Shown piece after piece: positions 53,974 through 63,329 of a DNA stretch of 64,000 bases. Source of the DNA: a bacterium D16-50. Lineage in GTDB: Bacteria; Bacillota; Clostridia; Lachnospirales; Lachnospiraceae. Position numbers and translations under genes: made by a program. The notes under the pieces are model-generated. The model ran no database searches, was not told the origin of the DNA, and saw only the letters and a program-made list of their open reading frames with translations. The DNA lies in the NCBI GenBank assembly GCA_003612485.1, contig RAZA01000005.1, positions 124,001 through 188,000 of the forward strand, written 5' to 3'. Position 1 is the stretch's first letter, and each line of letters starts with the position of its first letter.

Positions 53974-54825
53974 CTATAGGGCTGCCATGATTTCGGCGGC
54001 CATCTTGGCCTTGTTCATGGTGTAGATATGAATGCCGTTCACGCCGTTTTCCCGCAGATCCAGAATCTGACGGATGGCATAGTCGATGCCTGCCTTTCTC
54101 ATATCCTCAGAGCTGTCGCCATAGGCGGCTACCAGATCCGAAAGGGCCTTGGGGATGCTGGAGCCTGACAAGGTGATGGTGGTGCCCAGCTGCTTTGCGG
54201 AGGTTATGGGCATGATGCCCGCGCAGATAGGGGCAGTGATCCCTTTTTTCCCTGCCTTTTCCAAAAAGGAATAGTAATAGTCGTTGTCGAAGAACATCTG
54301 GCTGATGAAATACTTGGCTCCGGCGTCTTGCTTCTTCTTCAGATTGTTCAGATCCGATTCCATGCTGAAGCTTTCAAAATGCTTTTCGGGATAACATGCG
54401 CCGCCCATACACAGATCTGTATTTTCCCGCAGAAAATCCATCATGTCGCTGGCGTGGGCAAAGGCTCTGGAAGCGAACTGCTCGTCGCTCATATCTCTGG
54501 GACGGTCGCCCCGCAGGGCCAGAATATGGGTCACATCCTTTTCCCGCAGGGCCTGCGTGACGGAGAGCAGCGCATCCTTTGTGCTGCCCACGCAGGTCAT
54601 GTGGGCTATGGCGTCGATGCCCAGAGTGTTCTGAATATAGGATGCGATCTCAATGGTTTTTCCGGAGCGGCTTCCCCCTGCTCCGTAGGTGACGCTGACA
54701 AAGTCGGGGGAAAGCCTCCCCAGCGCGTCCAGCACTTCAAACACGGCCTTGAATTCCCCGTCCTTTTTGGGCGGGAATATCTCAAAAGAAACGGTTCTCT
54801 TGTTTTCCAGCATATCTTTTATCAT
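53974..54825 (-). CDS. metF: Methylenetetrahydrofolate reductase
   Basis: 283 residues, TIM barrel binding FAD: VSFEIFPPKKDGEF, VSVTYGAGGSRSG, ALRGDRP and FISQMFFDND are family motifs. It reduces 5,10-methylene-THF to 5-methyl-THF for methionine synthesis, or in one-carbon metabolism of anaerobes. GGAGG with good spacing precedes the ATG. A dyad overlaps its promoter. Confidence 0.96.
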   Translation of the reverse strand: MIKDMLENKRTVSFEIFPPKKDGEFKAVFEVLDALGRLSPDFVSVTYGAGGSRSGKTIEIASYIQNTLGIDAIAHMTCVGSTKDALLSVTQALREKDVTHILALRGDRPRDMSDEQFASRAFAHASDMMDFLRENTDLCMGGACYPEKHFESFSMESDLNNLKKKQDAGAKYFISQMFFDNDYYYSFLEKAGKKGITAPICAGIMPITSAKQLGTTITLSGSSIPKALSDLVAAYGDSSEDMRKAGIDYAIRQILDLRENGVNGIHIYTMNKAKMAAEIMAAL

Positions 54826-54885
54826 GTGTTATACCTCCGTTTGCAGTGGAAATGCTTGTAGTTGCATTTTCAGTAAAAATAAAAT

Positions 54886-54925
54886 ATTATAATCTGCGGC
54901 ATACCGCTTCTTAACGGTATGCCGC
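54886..54925 (-). promoter_or_regulatory. metF promoter with an 11-bp-arm dyad
   Basis: On the minus strand TTAAGA (54914-54909), 17-bp spacer, TATAAT (54891-54886). Arms GCGGCATACCG (54896-54906) and CGGTATGCCGC (54915-54925) are perfect complements and bracket the -35 in their 8-nt gap, as an operator would. A second stem (TGGAAATGC/GCATTTTCA, 54847-54872) lies in the leader. Confidence 0.6.
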
Positions 54926-54962
54926 CGCTTTTATAAATGAGGGGCATGTCAACAGTTTTGGC

Positions 54963-54991
54963 TTGATTTTAGACCAAGAATATCGTAACAT
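54963..54991 (+). promoter_or_regulatory. Probable promoter of the MoxR gene
   Basis: TTGATT (54963-54968), 17-bp spacer, TAACAT (54986-54991), about 27 bp upstream of the GTG. Confidence 0.55.
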
Positions 54992-55017
54992 GAAAAGGAA
55001 CGAAATTCAAGGGAAAG

Positions 55018-55851
55018 GTGCGTGACTTAAATATGGAAGGGCAGGGATTTCAGGGAACGGGAGAATATGTGGCCAGCGAGGAGCTGATGGCCAGCGTGAA
55101 TATCGCGATTGCGCTGAAGAAGCCTCTTTTGATCAAGGGGGAGCCCGGAACGGGCAAGACTATGCTGGCGGAGGCGGTTGCCAAGGCGTTGGGAAAGCGG
55201 CTGATCATATGGAACATCAAGTCCACCACCAAGGCTCAGGAGGGGCTGTATGTCTATGACACCATCCAGCGTCTCTACGACGGCCAGTTCGGTGAGGAGG
55301 GGGTGAACGACATCGCCCGCTACATCAAGCTGGGAAAGCTGGGGGAGGCCTTTGACAGTCAGGAGCAGGTAGTGCTTCTGATAGATGAGATCGACAAGGC
55401 GGATCTGGAGTTCCCCAACGACCTTCTCTGGGAGCTGGACCAGATGGAGTTCTACATTAACGAGACCAAGCGCACCGTGAAGGCAAAGCAGCGCCCCATA
55501 GTGATCATTACCTCCAATGCGGAGAAGGAGCTGCCGGATGCATTTCTGCGCCGCTGTATCTTCCACTATATTGATTTCCCCGACAGAGAGCTGATGGAAG
55601 AGATCGTGCGGGTGCATTATCCCGAGGTGGAGGAAAACCTGCTCAAGAACGCCATGGAGGTCTTTTATAACATCAGGGCCATCAGGGACATCCGCAAGAA
55701 GCCCAGCACCTCCGAGCTTATCGACTGGATCAACGCCCTGCAGATCGGAGGGATTTGTGCGGATACCATAAGGAAGGCGCTTCCCTTCATAGGCGTGGTG
55801 GTGAAGAAGGACGAGGATCTGCAGCTGGTGAGGCAGGATCCGAATCTGTGA
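55018..55851 (+). CDS. MoxR-family AAA ATPase
   Basis: 277 residues. Walker A GEPGTGKTMLAEA (~residues 41-53), Walker B VLLIDEIDKADLEFPN, sensor ITSNAEKELPDAFLRRC. MoxR ATPases work as chaperones with VWA proteins to activate metalloenzymes or complexes; a VWA gene follows 131 bp later. The start is uncertain: GTG 55018 (AAGGG close upstream) or ATG 55033. Confidence 0.9.
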   Translation: MRDLNMEGQGFQGTGEYVASEELMASVNIAIALKKPLLIKGEPGTGKTMLAEAVAKALGKRLIIWNIKSTTKAQEGLYVYDTIQRLYDGQFGEEGVNDIARYIKLGKLGEAFDSQEQVVLLIDEIDKADLEFPNDLLWELDQMEFYINETKRTVKAKQRPIVIITSNAEKELPDAFLRRCIFHYIDFPDRELMEEIVRVHYPEVEENLLKNAMEVFYNIRAIRDIRKKPSTSELIDWINALQIGGICADTIRKALPFIGVVVKKDEDLQLVRQDPNL

Positions 55852-55982
55852 TATAAGAGGCCGAGACTGATAGGGCGGGATCCGGTTCCAAGATATCAAA
55901 TTGTGTATCGATAGCGGCAGAAACGGAAGCTGGGATGGGAGAACCGAAATAATGTAGATTACGGAAAGGCAGGCTTCATCGT

Positions 55983-57185
55983 ATGTTCATAAAATTTTTT
56001 GAGACCTTGCGGGAGAAAGGCCTTGGGGTGACGCTGGGAGAGTGGCTGACCCTGCAGGAGGCGCTGGACAAGGGACTCTGCGGCAGCTCCCTGACACAGT
56101 TTTATTATGTGGCCCGGATGATACTGGTGAAAAGCGAGACGGATTTCGACAAATTCGATATGGCCTTCGACGAATGCTTTAAGGCTGCCCAGAGGGATAC
56201 GGAGGTTGGCAAGGAGATGCTTCGCTGGCTGGACAAGTCCGATATGATGGAGCTGGCTCAGGAGGAGGCCCGGAACCACCTGAATCAGATGGAGGACCTT
56301 CAGATAGACAAGGAAGATGTGGAGGAAAAGTTCCGGCAGCGGCTGAAGGATCAGGACAGCGAGCACAACGGTGGGAGTTTTTGGATCGGTACCATGGGCA
56401 AGACATCCTTCGGCAACACGGGAGGAAATGTGGGCGGTGTCAGGGTTGGAGGCAAGACAGGATACCAGTCCGCATTTGCGGTGGTAGGAGCCAGAAAATA
56501 TAGGGATTTCCGTGACGATAGGGTGTTGGACAACAGACAGTTCCAGATGGCTTTTCGTAAGCTCCGGCAGTTTTCCAGCAGGCTGGACATTCCTGAGACG
56601 GAGCTGGACATCGACGGCACCGTGGACAAGACCTGCGGCAACGGCGGCTGCCTGCAGATCGTCATGAAAAAACCCCGGAAAAACGCGGTAAAGCTGTTGC
56701 TGCTGATGGATTCCGGAGGGACCATGATCCCCTTCAGCAGTTTGCTGAACGACTTGTTTCAGGCGGTGCACAAATCCAATCACTATAAGGATGTAAAGAC
56801 ATATTATTTCCACAACTGTATTTACAGCAAGATGTACAAGACGCCGGAATGTGAGAACGGGGACTGGGTGGATACAGAGTGGATGTTTAGAAACGTGGGC
56901 AGTGATTACAAGGTGATCATTGTGGGAGATGCCGCCATGGCCCCGGAGGAGCTTTATTCCTCCACGGGGAACTACAGAGGCCCCAACGGAGGGCTGTCGG
57001 GCTATGAATGGCTGCAGCTGCTGAAGCGCAAGTACAAAAAAATTGTCTGGCTGAATCCTAAGATGGCGCCGGGACGGGCTCCCTGGCGGGAGGCGGAGAC
57101 GGCGGTGAAGGAGCTGTTCCCCATGTACAAGCTCACCGTGGACGGGCTGAATCAAGCTATGGTGAAGCTAATGTCAAACAAGTAA
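55983..57185 (+). CDS. VWA-domain protein, CoxE-like partner of MoxR
   Basis: 400 residues. The N-terminal ~180 residues are helical; the C-terminal half is a von Willebrand A domain with a MIDAS-like DSGGTMIPFS (~residue 240) and VIIVGDAAMAPEEL. It probably binds the MoxR ATPase product at a metal-dependent site. The target complex is not encoded nearby. The ribosome binding site is weak (AAAGG ~18 nt upstream). Gly-rich stretch (~137-160, TSFGNTGGNVGGVRVGGKTG) suggests a flexible linker. Confidence 0.88.
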   Translation: MFIKFFETLREKGLGVTLGEWLTLQEALDKGLCGSSLTQFYYVARMILVKSETDFDKFDMAFDECFKAAQRDTEVGKEMLRWLDKSDMMELAQEEARNHLNQMEDLQIDKEDVEEKFRQRLKDQDSEHNGGSFWIGTMGKTSFGNTGGNVGGVRVGGKTGYQSAFAVVGARKYRDFRDDRVLDNRQFQMAFRKLRQFSSRLDIPETELDIDGTVDKTCGNGGCLQIVMKKPRKNAVKLLLLMDSGGTMIPFSSLLNDLFQAVHKSNHYKDVKTYYFHNCIYSKMYKTPECENGDWVDTEWMFRNVGSDYKVIIVGDAAMAPEELYSSTGNYRGPNGGLSGYEWLQLLKRKYKKIVWLNPKMAPGRAPWREAETAVKELFPMYKLTVDGLNQAMVKLMSNK

Positions 57186-57261
57186 TTTGAAGGAAAAGTA
57201 TTGAAAAGAAAATATTGAAAATAATGATAATCAAAATAACGGAAAGGCATGGAAGGATAAA

Positions 57262-58536
57262 ATGACGGTATTTGACGAGTTGAAGGCAAGGGGGCTGCTG
57301 GCGCAGCTCACCGACGAGGAAGAGATCAAGGAGCTGATCAATAACGGGAAGGCCACCTTTTATATCGGGTTCGATCCCACCGCGGACAGCCTGCACGTGG
57401 GGCATTTCATGGCCCTCTGTCTGATGAAGAGGCTGCAGATGGCGGGCAATAAGCCCATTGCCCTCATAGGAGGCGGCACGGGTATGATCGGAGATCCTTC
57501 GGGCAGAAGCGATCTGCGCACTATGATGACCAGAGAGACCATAGAGCATAACTGCGAGTGCTTCAAGAGGCAGATGAGCCGCTTTATCGATTTCGGGGAT
57601 TCGGCAGGGGCCCCTTCGGCGGAGGGGGAAGCTTCTGAAGAGAAGCATTCCGTTGCCCTGATGGTGAACAATGCGGACTGGCTGATGGATCTGAACTACA
57701 TTGAATTTATCAGGGATATCGGGGTGCATTTTTCCGTAAACAGGATGCTGACAGCGGAATGCTACAAGCAGCGCATGGAGAAGGGCTTGAGCTTTTTGGA
57801 GTTCAACTACATGATCATGCAGAGCTATGATTTCCTGAAGCTTTATGAGAAATACGGCTGCAACATGCAGTTCGGCGGAGATGATCAGTGGAGCAACATG
57901 CTGGGAGGCACGGAGCTGATCCGGCGCAAGCTGGGAAAGGACGCCTATGCCATGACCATCACACTGCTTTTAAATTCCGAGGGAAAGAAGATGGGCAAGA
58001 CACAGAAGGGAGCAGTGTGGCTGGATCCCGAAAAGACCTCGCCCTTCGAGTTCTATCAGTACTGGAGGAACGTGGCGGACGCGGATGTGCTGAAATGCCT
58101 GCGGATGCTGACCTTTTTGCCCATAGAGCAGATCGACGAGATGGACAAGTGGGAGGGGAGCCAGCTGAATCAGGCCAAGGAGATACTGGCCTTCGAGCTG
58201 ACGAAGCTGGTTCACGGCGAGGAGGAGGCCGGGAAGGCTCAGGAGAGCGCCAGAAGCATCTTTTCCGGGGCTGCTCTGGGGGCCGACATGCCCACCTGCC
58301 GGCTGCAGGATGAGGACTTTCAGAACGGAACCATTGATATTTTGGGGATCTTAGTGAAGGCCGGCCTTACCGCATCCCGCTCCGAGGCAAGACGGGCGGT
58401 GGAGCAGGGAGGCGTCACCGTGGACAATGAAAAGGTCAGCGATGTGAAAGCCCTATACGGCCCTGACCAGCTTTCCGGAGAAGGAATCGTGGTAAAGCGG
58501 GGCAAGAAAAATTACAAGAGAGTAGTTATGGGATGA
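57262..58536 (+). CDS. tyrS: Tyrosyl-tRNA synthetase
   Basis: 424 residues. Class I motifs: HIGH form HVGHF in [12 protein letters not shown] and KMSKS form KMGKT; a C-terminal S4-like RNA-binding domain ([20 protein letters not shown]) closes the protein. A ~15-residue Ala/Gly/Glu insert (~115-128) is family-typical in length. The upstream gap of 76 bp is too short for a T-box. AAGGA precedes the ATG. Confidence 0.97.
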   Translation: MTVFDELKARGLLAQLTDEEEIKELINNGKATFYIGFDPTADSLHVGHFMALCLMKRLQMAGNKPIALIGGGTGMIGDPSGRSDLRTMMTRETIEHNCECFKRQMSRFIDFGDSAGAPSAEGEASEEKHSVALMVNNADWLMDLNYIEFIRDIGVHFSVNRMLTAECYKQRMEKGLSFLEFNYMIMQSYDFLKLYEKYGCNMQFGGDDQWSNMLGGTELIRRKLGKDAYAMTITLLLNSEGKKMGKTQKGAVWLDPEKTSPFEFYQYWRNVADADVLKCLRMLTFLPIEQIDEMDKWEGSQLNQAKEILAFELTKLVHGEEEAGKAQESARSIFSGAALGADMPTCRLQDEDFQNGTIDILGILVKAGLTASRSEARRAVEQGGVTVDNEKVSDVKALYGPDQLSGEGIVVKRGKKNYKRVVMG

Positions 58537-58562
58537 AGCCATCAGATATTTAGCGCTTTTCT

Positions 58563-58695
58563 TGTTTCGACATTATACCATAATTTCGTGCGCTCTGGCG
58601 CACATGGAATCAGAAGTCGAAACAGCGCCCTTCTGTTTCGATATTATACCACAATCATGTGCGCTCTGGCGCACATGGAATTAGAAGTCGAAACA
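58563..58695. repeat. Two 62-bp nested palindromes (plus fragments) downstream of tyrS
   Basis: Copies 58563-58624 and 58634-58695 each begin TGTTTCGA and end GTCGAAACA, with internal ACCA...TGG and GTGCGC(tctg)GCGCAC stems. A third left arm follows at 58706-58725, and another TGTTTCGACTT at 58781-58791. Copies are 71-72 bp apart. The ~366-bp gap between tyrS and the channel gene also holds a promoter. Confidence 0.9.
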
Positions 58696-58733
58696 ATGCT
58701 TTTCTTGTTTCGACATTATACCATAAAATAATA

Positions 58734-58762
58734 TTGTGATAATTCGTTCCATGTGCTATAAT
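58734..58762 (+). promoter_or_regulatory. Sigma-A promoter of the channel-like gene
   Basis: TTGTGA (58734-58739), 17-bp spacer, TATAAT (58757-58762). The transcript would start just before a TGTTTCGACTT fragment of the palindromic element. Confidence 0.75.
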
Positions 58763-58902
58763 ATGGAAATGAAGGGACATTGTTTCGACTTTTGGTTTTG
58801 GCGCAGAGGTTCAAGAAGCGACGGCAGTTTGCCGTTTCGGCCTATTGTTGAAGCAGGGGGATAGGGAGCGATGTCAAAAAATATAAGATGGAGGGAAATG
58901 CT

Positions 58903-60132
58903 ATGCCACAATTTATTTCTTCGATCGTGTCTGCCATAGGTTCCGGGGTGTGGTCGGTGATCAGCGCCGTCCTGATTCTTGTGATAGCCTTCGTGGTGGC
59001 GAGTATCGTGAAGTCCTTGGTTATGAAGCTGCTTGGAAAGGGAAAGATCGACCAGCTCTTGGGAAAGCTTGACTCATCGGAGGGCGATGCAAGCAAGGCC
59101 GGAAGCACGAAACAGTTCATCGGAAAGCTGGTATATCTGCTTGTTTTCCTGCTTTTCGTGCCGGGAATCTTTTCGGCTCTGGGAATGAGGGAGGTTTCGT
59201 CCCCCATCACCAATCTGCTGAACAATGTGTGGGGCTATGTGCCCAACATCGTCGCGGCGGCCATCGTGCTCATCGTAGGGTGCTTTATTGCGAAGCTGGT
59301 ACGTCAGCTTCTGGCGCATCTGTTCGATAAGCTGAATGTGAACAAGCTGCAGGAGAAGGCGGGCATCGAGGTTGCCAATACGGACAAGCTTTCCAATACA
59401 TTGGCCTACATCGTGTATGTGCTGATTCTCATTCCCATGATCGTGATGGCGCTTGACGTGCTGAAGATCAGCGTGATCTCCGATCCGGCGGTACATATGC
59501 TGAATCTGATCTTTGGATTTATCCCCAACATTTTCATCGGTCTGGTGATCATCGTCATCGGCTGCATGATCGGAAAATTCGTGGGACAGATCGTAACCCG
59601 GCTGATCGCGTCTGCAGGTCTGGACGCTAAGCTTACCAAGCTCATCGACAATAACAACAAGCATTCCTTCTGCTTGAGCAAGTTCGTGGGCGGCGTGGTT
59701 TATGCGGTGGTGGTGATCTTCTTTGCAGTGGAGGGCGTGAACGTCCTGAAGCTGGAAGTGCTGACCAATATCGGAGCAGCAGTCATAGGCTATATGCCTG
59801 CCGTTCTGAGCGCTGTGTTGATTCTGGTGATCTGCTTCATCGCGGGAACCGTAGCCGAGAAGGCACTTCGCAAGAATGGATTTGCAAGCTATGCGATAGT
59901 GGCAAAATGTGCGATCCTTGTAGTAGGTGCGTTTATGGTTCTGAGCCAGCTGGGCATTGCCGCGAACATCGTGGACACTGCCTTCAGGATGCTGGTAGCG
60001 GCCGTGGCCATCGCCTTTGCCATCGCCTTCGGCGTAGGCGGCAGGGACTTTGCATCCCGTGCCCTTAAGAAGCTGGAGGACAATATGGGGAAGTCCGATG
60101 AAATGTCTGCAGAGGACAAGAAGGAAGAGTAA
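58903..60132 (+). CDS. Conserved-TM-helix (PF05552-type) channel-like membrane protein
   Basis: About 409 residues from ATG 58903 (GGAGGG, ~7-nt spacing; an ATG at 58888 lacks a site). The protein is built from repeated membrane hairpins, GYVPNIVAAAIVLIVG, GFIPNIFIGLVIIVIG and GYMPAVLSAVLILVI, each followed by a charged turn. The terminal segment is FGVGGRDFASRALKKLEDN. This is the small-channel-related CmpX-like family, often labelled mechanosensitive, but the MscS beta domain is absent. Role: probably osmotic or envelope stress, unproven. Confidence 0.82.
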   Translation: MPQFISSIVSAIGSGVWSVISAVLILVIAFVVASIVKSLVMKLLGKGKIDQLLGKLDSSEGDASKAGSTKQFIGKLVYLLVFLLFVPGIFSALGMREVSSPITNLLNNVWGYVPNIVAAAIVLIVGCFIAKLVRQLLAHLFDKLNVNKLQEKAGIEVANTDKLSNTLAYIVYVLILIPMIVMALDVLKISVISDPAVHMLNLIFGFIPNIFIGLVIIVIGCMIGKFVGQIVTRLIASAGLDAKLTKLIDNNNKHSFCLSKFVGGVVYAVVVIFFAVEGVNVLKLEVLTNIGAAVIGYMPAVLSAVLILVICFIAGTVAEKALRKNGFASYAIVAKCAILVVGAFMVLSQLGIAANIVDTAFRMLVAAVAIAFAIAFGVGGRDFASRALKKLEDNMGKSDEMSAEDKKEE

Positions 60133-60147
60133 GATAGTATTTTGTGC

Positions 60148-60177
60148 AAGCGGGCATAGTAGTTGCTATGCCCGCTT
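60148..60177 (+). terminator. Hairpin after the channel-like gene
   Basis: 12-bp perfect stem AAGCGGGCATAG/CTATGCCCGCTT with a 6-nt loop. The following sequence (ataagtattt) is a poor T-tract, so termination is likely but weakly supported. Confidence 0.6.
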
Positions 60178-60263
60178 ATAAGTATTTCAGGTCTGAAAAA
60201 TATCGGTCAGATAAAGGCAGTGGGCGTTAAGTGATAGAGGGAATTGAGGCAGGGAGGTAGTGT

Positions 60264-62567
60264 ATGCAAAAACGTTTAATCAGGATGATATGTTTCGCAA
60301 TGTCGGCTCTTTTTCTGTGGGGCTGCGGTAAAGAGTCTGATGAATCGGAGGTTCAGTCCACTGGGACGGAAGACGAAACCGCGGTGGTTGGCAGTGAGAC
60401 AGAGGAGGGACACTGGGAATTGCCGGATGGGTATGTGCTGTCTCCCCGTTTCGAGTATGCCGGAGGCGAGACGGAGATGAGAAAGATCTGTATGGCCGAA
60501 AATTCCATATATTATTATACACGTACTTATAATTTGGAAACGGAATCTTATGAAGATAATAGCTATGTCCAGAAAAAAGGGCAGGAAGAACAGCAGCTGC
60601 CTTTCGGGGAAGAGAAGGCTGTGGTGGGAATGGCAGCTGGACAAGACGGATGTATGTACTTTCTATGGGGAGAGAATTATACTGACGATGGGTATGGATC
60701 CTTTACGTTGGAGAAGCGCGACAGCCAGATGGAACAAATCTATTCCGTAGATGCGACGGAGGGTATGGAGGGACTGAGCAGGCTTTATGATATGGCAGCG
60801 GCGCCTGACGGAAAGCTATACGGTTTGACGACCAGGGGCATTGTGCTGTGCTGGGATGAAAACGGAGAGTATCAGGGACGTTTCACCCTGCCCGTGGACC
60901 TAAGTACCGCGGAGGGGAACAAGATATGCTATGGACTTGCCAATGCAGGTGAGAAGGGAATATATGCCTTTTGGAAAGGCAAGGAGGTGGGGGCAGAAAA
61001 AGGTATCCGCCTTTATGAATTGAGCAAGCTGCAGAAAATGAGTGAAGCGGAGCTGGAGCAGGCGGAGCCGCTGCGCGTGGATTATGCATCTGCAGAAGAA
61101 ACGGTAGCCACAGGTGGGGACTTGTTCATATTCAGCGGCTATTCGGATGGGCTTTATATGGTGGACCAGAACAGAATGTGGCAGATAGACCTGACGGACG
61201 GCTCTCTGGAAGCGCTTTTCCAATGGCAGGATATGAATATAAAAGCCGAATATGTGCAGGCTGTCAGCCGGCAGGGAGATGGGTTTCTGCTGTATGTTTT
61301 TGACACACTGGAGTCGGGAAATTATTGGCTGACCTTGGAGGCAGTGCCGGCTTCTCAGATTCCCGAGAAAAAGGAGCTGGTATTGGGAATAGCAGGCACC
61401 GTATGGTATGACGATTCTCTGGCGTCAAAGATTGATCAGGTAGTTATGGCCTACAATCGGATTCACCCGGAATGCCATATTACTGTGAAAGAATATGAAG
61501 AAAAATCAGTTCCGGATTTTCAGCTGGAAATTCTAAAAGGGGAGGGGCCTGACATTTTTCTGGAGCGGCAGTCTTTTTTTAACATGGATGAGCTGGCCGC
61601 TAAGGGAGCGGTGGAGGATTTGATGCCTTATCTGGCAGACGCGGAAGAGGTATCCGCAGAAGATATTCTTCCGGGTATTCTGGATCTGATTACAAAGAAC
61701 GGCAAAATATCACGGATTCCTCTAAGCTTTGCCGTGGATGTCGTGATTCTTCCGGAGGACGTACTGCAGGAAGTTATGACGCCGCAGGAAATGATGGAAT
61801 TTATAATGCAGGGTGAGGATGTCTGCATTGACTATAGTATGTACTCGCGGAGAGATTTTTTGCTTCAGATTCTCTCAGGAGCGGAGATGGATCATTATGT
61901 AGACGAAAGTGGCAGAAGCAGCTCTTTTGCGGGGAAAGAATTTGTCAGACTGCTGGAGACTCTGGATAAGTTGAGTGATTTGAACTTTGTCAGCAAAAGA
62001 GGGGAGCGTGCGGAGCTGTTTCACGCAGGCCGGCTCCGGGCAGTGGTAGAAGAAATGAATTGTCTGGACGACTATTTTTGTATCAGATCTGCCTTTTCCG
62101 GTAAAGGAAAGATTGCCGGATTTCCAAACAGCGCCGGGGAGCTTCGGTACCCTGCGAAACTGTACGACTGGCTGGGGATAAACAGCGCTTCGGAGCATAA
62201 GGAGGAGGCATGGGGTTTTGTTGAGTTCTGTCTGTCTTATACAAGTCGATCTGACAATTTTACAGACCGGTTTGTGGTGACGAAAGATAAGTTTCAACAG
62301 CAGATCAGTTATGAGGAATCGGGGTCCCATTTTATATGGCGCAATGACTATGATGAAAACTTTGAAGGGTGGCAGGAGATTGCGTCTGTAACGCCGGAGG
62401 AAACGGAACTGCTGCGTGAGATGACAGAGCATCTGTATTTCTACGAGAATAAGAACCTATTCGAGATCATAAGCGAGGAGGCGAGTGCATTTTTTGCCGG
62501 GGGCATCAGTTCGCAGGAGGCGGCAGAGCTAATTCAGAACCGGGCGAATCTGGTGCTGGGGGAATAA
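60264..62567 (+). CDS. Orphan two-domain solute-binding-type lipoprotein
   Basis: 767 residues. A lipoprotein signal ends in the lipobox LWGC (Cys 21). Residues ~45-360 are beta-rich with repeated Asp/Gly loops (QDGCMYFLWGE, APDGKLYGLTTRG, ENGEYQGRF), suggesting a propeller-like domain. Residues ~370-765 look like a family-1 ABC solute-binding protein (LVLGIAGTVWYDDSLASKI, KGEGPDIFLERQS, GFVEFCLSY). No permease or ATPase gene is adjacent, so it may be a receptor or sensor rather than a transport subunit. GGGAGGTAGTGT precedes the ATG. Confidence 0.8.
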   Translation: MQKRLIRMICFAMSALFLWGCGKESDESEVQSTGTEDETAVVGSETEEGHWELPDGYVLSPRFEYAGGETEMRKICMAENSIYYYTRTYNLETESYEDNSYVQKKGQEEQQLPFGEEKAVVGMAAGQDGCMYFLWGENYTDDGYGSFTLEKRDSQMEQIYSVDATEGMEGLSRLYDMAAAPDGKLYGLTTRGIVLCWDENGEYQGRFTLPVDLSTAEGNKICYGLANAGEKGIYAFWKGKEVGAEKGIRLYELSKLQKMSEAELEQAEPLRVDYASAEETVATGGDLFIFSGYSDGLYMVDQNRMWQIDLTDGSLEALFQWQDMNIKAEYVQAVSRQGDGFLLYVFDTLESGNYWLTLEAVPASQIPEKKELVLGIAGTVWYDDSLASKIDQVVMAYNRIHPECHITVKEYEEKSVPDFQLEILKGEGPDIFLERQSFFNMDELAAKGAVEDLMPYLADAEEVSAEDILPGILDLITKNGKISRIPLSFAVDVVILPEDVLQEVMTPQEMMEFIMQGEDVCIDYSMYSRRDFLLQILSGAEMDHYVDESGRSSSFAGKEFVRLLETLDKLSDLNFVSKRGERAELFHAGRLRAVVEEMNCLDDYFCIRSAFSGKGKIAGFPNSAGELRYPAKLYDWLGINSASEHKEEAWGFVEFCLSYTSRSDNFTDRFVVTKDKFQQQISYEESGSHFIWRNDYDENFEGWQEIASVTPEETELLREMTEHLYFYENKNLFEIISEEASAFFAGGISSQEAAELIQNRANLVLGE

Positions 62568-62643
62568 TTGAGTTATTACGGTTGATTTGAAGACATCAGA
62601 GACGGGGCATGGAGAGCAGATTCTACTGGAGGAAGCGATAGCA

Positions 62644-63246
62644 ATGGCACACATAAAATGGGTTGGTATAATCAAGGGTGAAATAGCAGATTATCAAAAG
62701 GGATATCTGGATAGCAAAGCGAAGCAAATGGAATTGCCTGCTACGTTGAAAGAGATGATGACAAAAGCATTGCCTTTTGCTCTTGCTCCGTTTGCGATAA
62801 TCTTTTTATCGATCTTTATTAAAACCTCCCTTGCAGGGGAAACAGTTATAGAACCTATTTTTTTTGTTGGCGGGTTTGTGGCAGGCTTTATTGGACTGTT
62901 TGCCCACGAATGGTTACACGCTATTGTATATCCTTTAAATGCAGCTGTGTATATAGGTTTTCATCCAAAGTCTTTTGCGGCAGTTGCGCTGGTATCTTAC
63001 CCGCTGAAAAAATGGCGATTTATCTTAATGTCATTGCTGCCGCTGTTATTGGGGATTGTGCCCATTGCGTTGTTCTGGCTTACCCCTATTGAATGGAAAG
63101 ATTGGGGTGGTTTTTGGTTTGGGCTTTCAATAATGGGACTTATCAGCCCCTATCCGGATTGCTATAATGTTTATCAGGTGGTAAAGCAAACTCCGCCTAA
63201 ATGCCGTATTCAGAATTACGGTGATGATACATACTGGATTGAATGA
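62644..63246 (+). CDS. DUF3267 family membrane zincin
   Basis: About 200 residues from ATG 62644 (GGAGG with ~11-nt spacing); the frame is open from TTG 62587, which has no site. Four to five membrane helices; the metallopeptidase-type motif HEWLHA is in the third (~residue 90), with a later Asp in SPYPDCYN possibly completing the site. The role is unknown, related in pattern to site-2-protease-like families. The gene is AT-richer than most neighbours. Confidence 0.85.
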   Translation: MAHIKWVGIIKGEIADYQKGYLDSKAKQMELPATLKEMMTKALPFALAPFAIIFLSIFIKTSLAGETVIEPIFFVGGFVAGFIGLFAHEWLHAIVYPLNAAVYIGFHPKSFAAVALVSYPLKKWRFILMSLLPLLLGIVPIALFWLTPIEWKDWGGFWFGLSIMGLISPYPDCYNVYQVVKQTPPKCRIQNYGDDTYWIE

Positions 63247-63274
63247 TTTCCGTTTTTTAAGAAGCCCCACAATC

Positions 63275-63301
63275 ATAACAAGAATGCCTCCTACATATAC
63301 A
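63275..63301 (+). promoter_or_regulatory. Candidate sigma-E promoter for spoIVA
   Basis: ATA (63275-63277, in TCATAAC), 16-nt spacer, CATATACA (63294-63301). This matches the general mother-cell sigma-E pattern (ATA, 16-18 nt, CATACAnT) in all but two -10 positions. It lies on the 5' arm of the hairpin at 63287-63329. Confidence 0.4.
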
Positions 63302-63329
63302 TATACCAGTATATGCAGGAGGTTTTTTT
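63287..63329 (+). terminator. Terminator-like hairpin whose 3' arm is the spoIVA ribosome binding site
   Basis: CCTCCT-A-CATATAC (63287-63300) pairs with GTATATG-C-AGGAGG (63309-63322), 8-nt loop, one A/C mismatch, followed by seven T residues ending right at the ATG. The AGGAGG is simultaneously the spoIVA Shine-Dalgarno. Confidence 0.8.

Noticed and set aside
55959..57155. 398-codon minus-strand frame
   Set aside because: Antisense of the VWA gene without a ribosome binding site or recognisable motif.
57186..57261. T-box leader before tyrS
   Set aside because: The gap is only 76 nt, AT-rich, with no antiterminator bulge sequence or stem I.
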